DNA of 64,000 nucleotides, taken from NCBI GenBank assembly GCA_003254905.1, contig QANU01011218.1, positions 150,433 to 214,432 on the forward strand, given 5' to 3'. The notes beneath the pieces were generated by a model, which saw only the letters and a list, made by a program, of their open reading frames with translations, ran no database searches and was not told the origin of the DNA. Shown one piece after another: positions 22,301 through 33,725 of this stretch. Numbering within the stretch: position 1 is the stretch's first letter; each line of letters begins with the position of its first letter. Origin of the DNA: Nissolia schottii. Taxonomy: Eukaryota > Streptophyta > Magnoliopsida > Fabales > Fabaceae. A program made the position numbers and the translations under genes.

Positions 22301-25300
22301 TACCAATGTGACTAGAAACAATAATTCTTGAAACTAGAAATATTTATATTTCAACCCAAGGACTGAATATTTAATCTCTTTAAAAAATGATTGATAGGTA
22401 ACAAGAAATGGTTTATAGTAAAGAGTGAAAGTACAAAGACACAAACTATCCACGGCCAATCATAAAATTAACAATGAAAGCACAATCAAATCAATATTTT
22501 CAATTACTACAACAAGAACAAATGATTTGACAGGACTTGTCAAACACCATAACAATGCATTTCCTTGAAATTGAGGCTTGAATAGATGTATCACAGTAAA
22601 AAGAGTTTTCCATCAATAAAGAAGGATTATATATAGTTTAAATTTCAACTGATCTTTACTTACGTGTAGATTGAGAACCAGGTGAATCACCACCAAAACC
22701 TTGATTAGAGGGAGCTCCATTTTGAGAAGCCTTCGATAAATGTTCATAATTAGTACATAATAAAAACAGAACAAACCACTAAACTTCTTTAGCAAAACTT
22801 GTATCTTAGAAAACTCACTTCCTCTGGAACCCGGACTTCCTTGAATGAACTTGACTCATCATCTTTGAAGCTTTCAAAAGGGCTCTTCTGTACAGTTTCT
22901 TCTGGAGAAACATCTACAAAGGCTGTAATAGAAATGAAAATTCATTACGAATTTTAACAGGAAAAGTTTCAAATTGCTCTTCAAACATCATCTCTGCTAC
23001 AGTGCTACCAATAAAGATAATCTCTTAAAGTTTTCCATCTTAATTATGTGTCCATTACGATTTCAAAAAACACCTTTATCTAGTTGAATATTTATAAAAT
23101 TAACTAAGAAAGGAAATGAAGTTAAAAATGTACTTAAAAAGAACCATAATTTTGGTCTTAAAGTTCAGCATAGCAACTCCCATCACACTCTGATCCTGTG
23201 CAGCTCATCAGAGCAATTATATTTATATCAATCAGAGCTGTGAACCATCTTAAAAGCCACAAAGAAATAACAACTGTGCTCAATCCAATAACCAGGCAGA
23301 TGTCAAAGAGAAGAACTAGGGAATTGCTTTTATTGAGCTAAAACCGCAGATACATCTCCCAGCAGACACGTTAATAAATTTCACAAGAAGTAAGACTCAT
23401 CCAACAAGAAAGAAATGGAAATGCTAAGCAGATGTTGTATGTTACCCATTTTTTTTGGTTCATTCTTTACTTCCACTTCATCTTTGACATTGGTTGCTGG
23501 GGTTCCTTCGGCTTTTGTTGCAGATACATCCACTGTGACAGTAGATTGAGATGCAGTTGATGCGAAAGGTGCTATAGGTTGAGTACCTGCAGAGCTAGCA
23601 GGCGCAGCAGGCCCTGATGCAGGTGCTGAAGGCATCGGAAAGGGAAAAGGAGATCCAGTAGAAAATGCAGCATTGTCAAATGGGTTACTTTGTGGATTCA
23701 TCTGTCCCATCATGGTCTTGAAAGCTTGTTGCATTGCATATTTCTGAAAGATTAAAAATGCAAATGTCACAAGCATAAATAAAAAGTTAAGGGTTAGTTC
23801 TCGTAACTCAAAATATTCCAGCCAATATCCATGAAAAATAAGGTTAGACAGCTTCTAATAGAGAAATACAACTAATGAAAGATGCCGCCACAAACAAAAC
23901 TCATTTACTCATATTCTCATGAAGATAAGTCAATATTCAAATTCAATAAAAGTCTCGCAATGTTATATACTAACCAGGATATACTAAAAAGAAGAGTGAA
24001 TGACAAACAATGTAAATGAAAAACAACAGGCATACTGTTAACTACAAGTTGGTGGTATATATTAAACAATTTAAGGAGCACCTGTATCCTAATCCCTACA
24101 AATCGGGAAGAAAGATATGGTGTTCAACTGCAGTAAAACCTAGAGTTCCTTTTACAAAAGTTGAAGGAAACTAGTATTTGTTGATTCGAGATGGATCATT
24201 CAAACTACATATTATCCAAACAAACTACAATTATGCAAATTTTTTGGGTCAATATTTCTTGCCTTTCAACTGCCACATACTTCCATAAGAAATTCATCAT
24301 AGAGTACGCTAGAGAATCCATATAACAAGAACAAGTACCACAACAATAAAGAAAATCATTAGGTAGGATGAAACAAAATGGTTAAATGTGTATATGAAAC
24401 AGACATAAATACACAAGATAGAGTCATCAAATTATTCATTTATTTTGTAATGATCAATTCCTTTTAGTAGAGTCCAAAATACTTGTTCTATATTTGCAAG
24501 CAGCCAACAATCATATCTTAAAGGGTACAAAAGAACCATGCACAAGTACCATGAGATGGCCCAGCTGCCCAGCCAGTCATATACTTCAAAGAGAACCAGA
24601 GACTATGTACATCCGCAATTCCATATATTCCAAAGTACCACATCACCGTAATTTATTATCTACTGAAGTGCAATGAATCCATAGTATCCATTTAATGTTA
24701 CCAAATAGGCTCACGGCATCAAAACTTTAACAAGGAGGACATCTTTTATTTTATTTTATTTTATTTTACTTGTATTCTGACGGAGTACATTTTATACTCC
24801 TGTCATTGTAATTCTCCTCTTTCCTGATGAATTTAAATTGCTATCAAAAATAAAATTAAAAGCTTCAACAGGGAGGCGCATTACAAACTAAGTCCTTCAA
24901 CCCAAATGACACCTATAAAAAGAAAAGGGTTTTGTTATATGGTATAAGTTCAAGAACCTGGACCAAAATATTGCTTTCTTAACAATGCTTCATGCATTAT
25001 TTCGTCTCAAATAGGTTAGAGACCACAATTGCATTCAGTGGAAAGGAATTATTCATATTCAAACCCACCTATCTAGACAGAATTGCCAACAAATAGCTTC
25101 CCCGCACCTTTGAGACGATCATGGGTGTTTCCCAATTCTAGACTATGCAAGGATTAACAAGAAGGACAACAAATACTCTACAAGAAATAGAATTTTCTAA
25201 CTAGCAAAAGATTTGATAATTTTGCTAATCCAATACTTCAACAGAAGACAATTGAAATATATGACATGCTCACCATAGAATGGGGAGTCTCCCCTCCCCC

Positions 25301-28300
25301 CAAACTTTCTTGTACCAAAAAGAAAAGAATCCAACAGACAAAAACCCACAAAAGATACGAAATTAGACCAAAAGAAAAGAACAAGAACTTATGAACTCTT
25401 GAGCTGATCATTATTTTTTAACGGTACAAATTTGAGATTGGAATTAATTAAGTTAATGAAAGAGAGATGAAGATGACAATTATTCAAAAAGGATGGATTT
25501 CTTGCTCCATCTTCTAGTCTTAGACTGATGAGAGGTCTTGCCATACAAATAAACTAAACTCTTACATTACAATAAGTTTTGATCTTATTTAATTGGGTTA
25601 ATTATGTTTTTAGTCCCTCATAAATTTCAAATTTTGTGTTTTACCCCTCATAAATTTTTCATTTGGAAATCGTACCTCAAAAAAAATTTAGGTTTTAATT
25701 CCTACTGTCCATTTGGGCTGATAGCTACTTACGTGACAGTTAATTTGGCCATGTGCAGTCACGTGCCACGCACATGACATAAGGTTAATTCAAATTTTAG
25801 TCTCTCATAAATCGCGGATTTTGTTTTTAACCCCTCATAAAATTTTCATTACAAAAGCATCCCTCATAAAATTTTGTTAGGAAATAGTCCCTCATAATGT
25901 TTTTTGTTAGGTTTTAGTCCCTATCATCCTCCATTTGGGTTATTAACTGCTAAAGTGGTGGTTAACTTGGCCGTGTGGCAACACATGCCACATACATGAC
26001 CATTAAGCCCAATCCTTGACCTGACTCGCCTAATTACTGTCCTACCCATGACCCGTGGTCCATGACCCTAAATTAAAAAATATCATCATCATCATGAACC
26101 TTAACAACAAAGACGAGGTCAACGGTGAGTCAGATGTGGATGGGGGAGAGCCATAGTAGTGAGGTGGGAAAGAAGGGGAGCAGGGAGAAAGTGAGAGGGG
26201 GCGAAAGAGAGATGGGTTTTTTTTTTAAATAAATTAATTCAACCCGGGTCAAGTTTGGGTGAGTTAGTTCGAATAATGGGGTAAATTGTGTTTACCACAT
26301 GGCCAAGTTAATTGCCACGTCAATAGTTAATGGCCTAAATGGAGGATGGTAGGGACTAAAACCTAATAAAAAATTTGTAAGAGACAATTTCCTAACAAAA
26401 ACATTTATGAGGGATGATTTTTTAACGAAAAATTTATGAGAGGTTAAAAACAAAATTTGCGATTTATGAGGGACTATAAACTGAATTAACCCTATGTCAT
26501 GTGCATGACATGTGACTGTCACATGACCAAGTTAACTATCACGTCAGTAGTTAATGGCCCAAATGGAGGACAACAACTAAAATCTAACAAAAAAAAATTT
26601 CTGCTCGACAAATTCCTAACAAAAAATTTATGAGGGGTATACCACAAAATTCACAATTTATGAGACTAAAAACATAATTAACCCTATTTAATTTGAGACT
26701 AGTATTTCAATAATGCAATGCACTAGTACTCCTCAATTAGTATACACATTGCACCCTGCCTTCTGAGTCCTTTGTCAAGTATTGATGATTGATTAACAAG
26801 TATGAGGAACCTCATTCAAGCTCACTGCTAGAGAGTAGACATCCTTCAATGATTTGATTTCACTTTTATGGCTTATTTTAAAAGCAGAAGCATGTCCAAA
26901 AAGAAACTAAGATATAAGGTATTAAAAAGTAACTTGTATAACCAACGGAGGTTAGTCCAAGTGGTAAGCGACTTGGTATCACTTAAGCAAAGTCCCGAGT
27001 TCGAGACCTTGTGTACGCAGTTATCCCCACTGGGAGACTCGCCCGCTATAGCCAGGTGCGCGACCCGGGTCGACTCGGATTAGTCAAGGCCAAGTCTTGA
27101 ATACCGGGTAGGCAACCTAAAAAAAAAAAAAAAGCAACTTGTATAGTGACCTTTTCTCTTCTTCTTTTTTCTCCTTGGGCACAAAAAAATAAAAAAAGGT
27201 GACCCAGCGAGGCTCCAACCTAGTCGGGGTCTAGGAAGGGTAGATGTAAACAGTCTTTTCCCAGCAAGTAGAGAGACTATTTCAATGATTTGAACCTGTG
27301 ACCTCAAGGTCACAAATAAGCAACCTTACCGTCGCATCGAGGCTCACCCGAACCAGAAGTTAATTAAATAGAAAAGGCATTTTTGATGCAAATCCAGCTA
27401 ATATGCTTTATATGACCCACTGTTTAAAACATAATACGACAGAAATGTCCCTTATATCTTACTCCAATGATTAAATTGGAACTTAAAGAACGCACCAGCT
27501 TAAACTCATCTCTTGCAATAAAGTGGGACTCACCTTTAATCTTGCAGCTACCTGCAAAAACACTCAATTTATTAAACATTCAGCAAAGAAGGGCCTCATA
27601 ATCAGTATATGTAAAACTTAGCAGAGTTGTGACTATGGATCTCACCCATGAAAATACTGCAGATAACCCAACACCAACACCAATCCAGAAGAGAGGAGAC
27701 CCTCTATAGAGAATAGATAAATAACAATGTCAGCTTTTACGCACAAGATATAAGTAAATTTAAATCAATAAAATAGAACTCCGCCAAATGTCTGTGTTAC
27801 CTATACCAAATATTTTCCCCAAGTATGACCAGCATAAAATTATGAGATACGAGTATGAAAAGAAAATTAAAACGACAAAGGAAAACCCAAAAAGGATTAC
27901 ATGGTCGAAGAAGGAGGTGGTGATAATTGTGGGTTAGCTCCAACTGATGTTGTTGTTCCTTGACTACTTGAAGAAGAAATGCTGGCAAAATGCTTCACTA
28001 TCAGCTTCTCCTGCACTGTATACCCAACTTGTTACTCGTGCTTCTTAAGGGATGAATGGAAAACATGATAGATACTCAACTTGTATGGAAAATATTCATT
28101 AATAAAAAAAAAATAGAGACGGATAACAATACACATGACATGTCAAGTATGCATTGCCAAAATAAAAAATACATCCAATGCATTTTCTTCAATCATGGAT
28201 GAACAAGAAAAAGCCATCAAGTTGAATCAACCTTGAGCACAGCCTCACTTACTCCAAAAATCACAACACACCCCTTTCCACAAACAATAAATGCCTAGCA

Positions 28301-29273
28301 CAACCGATTGTAAAAATGTTTTTTACTTGCAACACCACGAGTTATCTTAACATCTACGGCTCAGTTAAACTGCCCATAAGACTAAACCCCTTTCGACTGC
28401 AAGGGTCATATTTTCTCTATACAAAAATTGCCTCCAAGGGGATCAAGGTTGTTTACCACCTCAACCAACCTTGCGTGGGATGCAAAAGTGTTATGAGTTG
28501 CGAAAAACACAAACCCTTGAAAATCTCAACATAGTGCATAAAGGGCAACTCTCTTTGCTTTCACTATTTAATCACCATGCTCCTGAGCTTCCACTCCAAT
28601 AAGATAAGCACCAACACATTCAATTCAGTTCACAACACTGCAATTTCATCACTAGAAACTATTTCAACAATACACATTTCATTGGACTCCATCATAGCCA
28701 GCACCTATCTTTTCTGCTAAAGTACAAATCCCAACAAAAACAAAAGCCTATTGGGCGGTTTGGTTATGCCTTTTTAATTAGAAGAAAAAACATTTTTTTT
28801 CGTTAAACAAAATAAACTACCAAGATTTCTGTAATATGTTTGCATCAACTTCTAATAAAATTTTCAGAGAACAATCAATTTTCTAATTTTTGATAAACAG
28901 AGAGCTGATTCTGACTTCTTTTTTTTTTTTTTTTTTACCTCAAACGTACTTTTTCAAATAATCTTATCCAATTAAACATCATTTGTTTCCCAAAAAACAA
29001 TACTGATACATGTGTGCAAGAGAATAATCAATCAAATAAGAAAAAGGTACCAGATTTTGGGCTTTGGGGTGGTTTAGCTTCAGCCCTAGCAGTAAAATGA
29101 GAGGGAGAGAGTGCAGAAACACGGTATCTGGAATGAGAAGGAGCAATGAAAACTTTCCCAATAGAGAAGGGCTTTCTCCTGAGCAGATCTCTAGCTGTGG
29201 CATCTCTTGCAGAAGAGTGCCCCAAAAGCAATGGTTTTGGGGAAGAAACAAGAGCTAAGTTAAGGTTCTCCAT
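19385..29273 (-). CDS. TIC40: TIC40, chloroplast inner-envelope import co-chaperone
   Basis: Fourteen minus-strand exons join in perfect phase: 29273-29051, 28015-27901, 27703-27646, 27551-27534, 23743-23446, 22922-22819, 22730-22664, 22153-22081, 21575-21535, 21162-21117, 20380-20286, 20088-19985, 19906-19859, 19438-19385, for 447 residues (the family is about 436-447). Residues 1 to about 75 form a transit peptide (start M-E-N-L-N-L-A-L-V-S-S). A single membrane helix lies at 113-132 (F-W-I-G-V-G-V-G-L). A Ser/Pro/Ala-rich linker follows, then a co-chaperone-like region with M-V-Y-P-Y-L-P-E-E-M. The C-terminal Hip/Hop-type Sti1 domain is at about 380-440 (N-P-D-V-A-M-A-F-Q-N-P). TIC40 is known to sit in the inner envelope and stimulate Hsp93 during protein import. 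The upstream in-frame ATG at 29336 was not used because homologues start at M-E-N-L. Exon 4 has only 18 bases. Confidence 0.96.
25595..26684. mobile_element. MULE-type foldback element with a related element nested inside (TIC40 intron 4)
   Basis: The outer ends GGGTTAATTATG and CATAATTAACCC are inverted and flanked by the perfect 9-bp direct repeat TATTTAATT (25586-25594, 26685-26693). That duplication length is typical of Mutator-like elements. The arms carry repeated phrases such as TTAGTCCCTCATAAAT. A second inverted pair of the same family, GGTTAATTCAAATTTTAG at about 25785 and CTGAATTAACC at about 26491, lies inside, so one copy appears nested in another. No transposase. The host is the large TIC40 intron (23744-27533). 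Confidence 0.8.
26941..27133 (+). mobile_element. Intact tRNA-derived SINE in TIC40 intron 4
   Basis: Polymerase III A-box-like TTAGTCCAAGTGGTAAG (about 26952) and B-box GAGTTCGAGACC (26997-27008) are followed by a GC-rich body and an A13 tail (27121-27133). The 10-bp direct repeat AACTTGTATA at 26931-26940 and 27136-27145 flanks the copy, which is the expected result of L1-type target-primed insertion. It lies antisense to TIC40. Confidence 0.85.
27176..27345 (-). mobile_element. Second SINE (Au-like), minus strand
   Basis: Read on the minus strand: a start similar to GAGCCTCGATGCGACGGTAAGG, a B-box GGTTCAAATC near 27290, a body with CAAGTAGAGAG/CTTCCTAGACCCC-type sequence, and an end in GGGTCACC. 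This order matches the widespread plant Au-type SINE (recalled, not searched). It lies only about 45 bp from the neighbouring SINE in the opposite orientation. Confidence 0.65.
27534..27551 (-). other. TIC40: 18-base micro-exon of TIC40
   Basis: Exon 4 encodes only V-A-A-R-L-K, directly after the membrane helix, flanked by TTTTTGCAG and GTGAGT. It precedes the 3.8-kb intron loaded with transposons. Skipping would remove six residues without a frameshift. Confidence 0.85.
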
Positions 29274-30695
29274 TCCCTCCTTGAATTCCAAGCTATGAAA
29301 TTGGAACCCAGAAAAAAACAGAGAGAGAGAAATCAAGGAGAAATGAAAACAGATTGAAATCAGAAGAATGAAAAGGATTTTGGAAGTGAAGGGGGGTCAA
29401 AGATTTTGAGAAAGTTTTGAACTTTACGCAGTGATGGAAGCGGCAACAGTGAGTGACAAAGGCTCGGGTTTTTTGCTTAGTGGGGGATGTTGCTGTAGGG
29501 ATAAGTGAAAAACCTCAAAACTTTACAAAATTTTATAAATGTTGTGGTTTTGTCGACGGAACATACGTTTGCTTTTTTCCCTTTTTAAGAAAATTCATTC
29601 TAATATGGAAACAAAAATGTTACATGTGCATCCAATTTCATACACTCATACATATACCATTAATAATGCACGAACTTTATTCTCACTAGTGCACAAACAT
29701 TACAAACTTGTAAATGATACTCTCAACTATACTTAATTAAGTGCACAAACATTACATGAATTAAAACACAAACTTTATCTATATAAGTACGAAGTGTATG
29801 TATGGTGTATGATTTTCGGTGTACGTATAACATAAGAGAAATGAGATTCTTATCATGTTTAAAACTCCATGTAAATTTAATTTTAAATTCTTTTAATATA
29901 TTTGATAAAATTGTGCGAGATATTATTCTCTCAATTTCAGAAATAGTGCACTAAAGGTCACTTCCTCTCAACCACTTTTTAATTGAACTTGATATAAGGG
30001 ATAGTTAGATATGAGTTGAGATAAATTGATTCTAGGAGTAAGTAATTGTAACAAAGATTTTCTAAAGTGATATTAATATTGGACCAATAAAGTAAGACAT
30101 TTCACTTTTCACTTTATTGATCAAATAATGATATTTTTTATTTTATCATCTAAAATAAGGAATTTTACTTCATAAAATTCAAACCCAAGTTATGCTATTT
30201 ATTTTGCTTAACAATTTTTTTTTGGACAATAATTTTAATCAATTTGTCCATTGAATTATGTTATATTATATTAAAGTTAATGAGGGTATCTCTCTATATC
30301 TATATATATATATATATATAAAGATTGAATATTTAAAATGAAATATATCAAAATTAATTCCAATCCAATAATTCTTTCTTTTTCATGTATGATATAATTC
30401 TTTTGTAATTGTAAGATTTAATATTGACAATATAAATATAATTCAATGTTAAAAATTCATTCTTACATTCTCAAATAAGAAACTCATTTTTAATCACTGC
30501 ACCTAAGCATGCAGTGAAGCTAATATGCAGCCCTGTTTTGGCCTCCCAATTAAAGTGTAAATGGTGACATTAAATATATTATACCCACATTTGATAAAGT
30601 GCGTTGAATTGGAAAAATATAATTAATTTTTTTCCTCTAATTCATTGTGTACAAACCTAAAAAATAAAAAAACAGCTTGATAAGTACAATGGTAA
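29274..30695. other. TIC40 5' UTR/promoter and AT-rich intergenic DNA
   Basis: The 5' UTR of TIC40 probably begins within about 29274-29430. Beyond it the sequence is AT-rich with a (TA)n run near 30296-30320 and no recognisable gene. Confidence 0.5.
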
Positions 30696-30752
30696 TCTAA
30701 AAAAAGTTAAAAGTGTCTTTAGGGCACTTATCAAAAAGTTTAAAGTAATATT

Positions 30753-31250
30753 ATTTTAAATGAGGGTTTTAAGGGTATTAGTTAAGAAACTTAAAATAAA
30801 AATATTTCATTTGAAATGTAAACTTTTAAAAGTTTTAATGTATTAAACACTTTAAATTTTTGTTTTGAATTAATACTTTATTTAGTCTCTAGACTTTACA
30901 TCATTATTCTAGTTAGTCTTTCAACTTAAAAAAGTGAAAGGTTAATTCATGGACTTTACAAACTTTGAATTCGTTATCCTAAGTAGTCCATAAACATTTA
31001 TAGTATTACCCTAAGTAGTCTCTGAACAATTAAATTATTTTCTCTTAGGATATAGGATAGTGACTAACGATTCCAACATTTATAAAAATTCAAGGACTAA
31101 CTTGTCATTTTTTTGAGTTGAGGGATTAATCAGGGCACAGGTATAAAGTCTATAGACCGAATAAAGTATTAACCTTTTATTTTTCTAATAAAGTCTTACC
31201 ACTTTAAGTTTCTTAACAAGTGCCCTTAGGGTACTTGTTAGCAAAACTCT
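30753..31250. mobile_element. MITE of the 7861 family, split by another MITE
   Basis: The left arm near 30760 (AAGGGTATTAGTTAAGAAACTTAAA) and the inverted right arm near 31205-31248 (TTTCTTAACAAGTGCCCTTAGGG...) match the arms of the element at 7861-8028. The interior is occupied by a different inverted-repeat element at about 30870-31172. Confidence 0.5.
30870..31172. mobile_element. Nested foldback MITE
   Basis: Ends TTAATACTTTATTTAGTCTC and, inverted, GGTTAATACTTTATTCGGTC with continuing similarity (AGACTTTA). The interior contains repeated AAGTAGTC / GGACTTTACA phrases. Target-site duplication unclear. It interrupts the MITE of the 7861 family. Confidence 0.55.
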
Positions 31251-31252
31251 TA

Positions 31253-32178
31253 GACCCTGTTTATTACATTGTATAAAGACTAATAGTATTAGTTAATACT
31301 ACAAAATTAATTTTCATACGTTTGACGTAACGTAATATAACATAGTATTACGTGATATTATCAATTTTTATTATATAATCATTATCTTATCAAGCTTTTC
31401 AATATCTGATTAGACGTAATAGGATTATTTGTGTTAGTCAATCAAGTTAACTCTGATCTTGTTTTCTCTCACCACGTTCTTTACCTACCTCGTAATAACC
31501 CCTACCCACCCGCCTCTAAGTAGGTGATTCATCATAGCGCTTACTATGATGTCATCTTAGTTTTCTCTTCTCTCTTATGCACCCACCCCACCCCGCATTA
31601 ATAAATCCCCCAGACTAAATATTGTGTTAAACTTGAGGGAATTTCAACTCCCACTCTTTCAAGTGCTCCGAGACCTGATATTACAGTGCTACAAATCGCG
31701 AATGCTTTTTCTAGATAAGAATTAGCTTTTTCAGCACTACCCTTCATTGCTGGGTCTGCTAGATGTGGGATGACCCCTACTTCATTCCAGAAATAGATAG
31801 TTCCCACTTGTGGTGCAATGGGTATTTTGATTTCGGCATTAATTGATTTGTACTTTCAGGGATTCTTTTGGGGTCTAAAATCTTGTTCGGAGTATATCTT
31901 GGGTGTAGGTATTTGTTTGGAGAAATTGCAATGAAGTTGGTATTTGGATGTATGTTTCCCTTTTCTTATGATTTGGTGGAGGAGTGTTGGTGTAAACTTA
32001 CATATTACAAGTCAAACACATAATAGTATAAAATATTTATATAATATATTGCTTATACAATAATATCGTGTCTTATATTATCATTTGTAATACTATCAGG
32101 CTTTATCCTGGACGGTGTACTAAAGCGAGCCTTTATTTCTATTGGAAGTGTAAGTTTTTATGATTTGCAATGCATTTA
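31253..32178. mobile_element. Divergent relative of the 32179 element, right end unclear
   Basis: Preceded by TTA, the sequence starting GACCCTGTTTATTAC and continuing TTAGTTAATACTACAAAATTAATTTT is clearly related to the right arm of the Tourist-like element at 32179-33040. The matching opposite end is not cleanly visible. The interior contains a coding-like segment (31598-31840). Confidence 0.4.
31598..31840 (-). pseudogene. Coding-like fragment of an unrecognised protein inside a TE-like region
   Basis: A minus-strand frame encodes a well-formed stretch with G-T-I-Y-F-W-N-E-V-G-V-I-P-H-L and S-Y-L-E-K-A-F-A-I-C-S-T-V-I. Codon quality is much better than the surrounding AT-rich DNA. I do not recognise the family. 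It looks like a single captured exon, since no flanking exons can be found and the surrounding arms are transposon-like. Confidence 0.35.
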
Positions 32179-33040
32179 GGTCCCGTTTGGTATACGACTT
32201 GATAATATTAGACATAATAGTATAGTATAAAAAATACATTGTATAAGTTTTTATATTATCATATGCTTGGTGCGCCACGTATAATTATATGATTTTATCT
32301 ATTTAATCTTTGTAACATCAATTTATAATTAATTGAAACAAAAAAAATAGAAAACAAACATTTTCTGAAACATAATTTGTCATGATCATTTTAAAAAAAT
32401 AAGATAAACCTATAATAATATTTGACACTTTCCAAACAAATTATCGTAAAAGAAAAACTTTTTCATCAAAATCGAAAAGGGTTTATTGTAGAGCTTAAAA
32501 AATAAATGATCCAAAACAAAGTCCACAAATTTTGCATAAACTCAAATCAAGAAAGAAAAAGTTATTTTTCTCCAAAAATGAGTTTTTATTTTTGTAGTCA
32601 AATTGATAACCGAAAAAGAAAATGAACATGAGGTTTGCGAGTAGTTTTTGAATTAATATGTGCAAAATTTTCTACTCTATGTGTCTTGAATTACCAAAAT
32701 GTATTAAATTTGAAGAAAAGACAAACAAAAATAATAGTCATGAGAGAGAGAAAGAGTGAGGAAAAGATAATGCAATGATGATGATTAATAATTATGCGAT
32801 GATCAAAAGGAAAAAAGGGTGATATCTAAAAATATTTTAAGATTGAGTAAATAAAAATAATACTATCATGTCTAATAAGACTTCATGAGACACAATAAGG
32901 TAATACGGTAATTATAAGATATAAATGAATAAGACCATATAAGATTATACTATCCTATATTATACCAAACATATGATAAAAATTAATTTTGTAGTATTAA
33001 TTAATATTATCAAGTCTTATACGACGTAACAAACGGGACC
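32179..33040. mobile_element. Tourist-like (PIF/Harbinger) element with TTA target site
   Basis: The termini GGTCCCGTTTGGTA and, inverted, GGTCCCGTTTGTTA are flanked by direct TTA (32176-32178, 33041-33043). A TTA duplication is diagnostic of PIF/Harbinger elements. The arms stay similar for about 35 bp and more loosely beyond (ACTTGATAATATTA). The 862-bp interior is AT-rich and non-coding. Confidence 0.85.
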
Positions 33041-33292
33041 TTAATACTTTGAAAATCCTCAAATATTTATATTTTAATTTCCTTAACAAGTGTATAAGGG
33101 AAACAAAACCCAAATAACATTAAATAGTAATAAGATATATATTCCTTCTGTTTTAAAATAAGTGTTCATTTAAAAACATCATAAAAATTATAAAATTGTA
33201 TTTGAATAGTCAAAAATGCCATTTTATAAAAGGAAGCATAATTTACTGATCCATTTAATGACTATAATTAAATTAAACCTATTGTAAGGAAT

Positions 33293-33725
33293 CTAAACAA
33301 ATACTCATGAATTTTGATGATAAAAAAAAAGTTTTGTAAGATACCTTGGAATGACATTCCTAAGTATTTTATTACTCAGAAAGTGATTCCTAGAAATGTA
33401 ATTTTAAACATGAGACCAATGCTCCAGCATAGAATCTACTCACAGTGGGGCTCACCACACCTTTTGTGAGTGATAAAGGTTGTTCAAAAATGTTTTTCAT
33501 CCTAACATTATTCGTTGATTTATATTGTGTAGAATTGAAATTGATTTACGAGCAGATTATTTGCAACTAAATATAAAATTATGTAATTTTTTACAACTAT
33601 TATGAAATGGATGGAATGTGTAGGACAAATCCCCATTTATGAGTTTGAAAATTGTATTATTATAATTGTAAAGAGTCGACTCTTGAGAGAGATAAAGTAC
33701 CCCTCTATTATCATTTGGAATCAAA
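33293..33725 (+). repeat. Direct repeat block, copy 1
   Basis: About 430 bp align colinearly with 36733-37210 in the same orientation (shared words include CCTAACATTATTCGTTGAT, TTTTTACAACTATTATGAAA, AATCCCCATTTAT, GATAAAGTACCC). The part ending near 33617 resembles a Stowaway-type terminus (inverted CTCCCTCCGTTTC), but similarity continues beyond it, so more than the MITE is shared. Confidence 0.75.

Noticed and set aside
26941..27010. Possible tRNA gene (A- and B-box present)
   Set aside because: No cloverleaf stems or anticodon arm; an A tail and flanking target duplication show it is a SINE.
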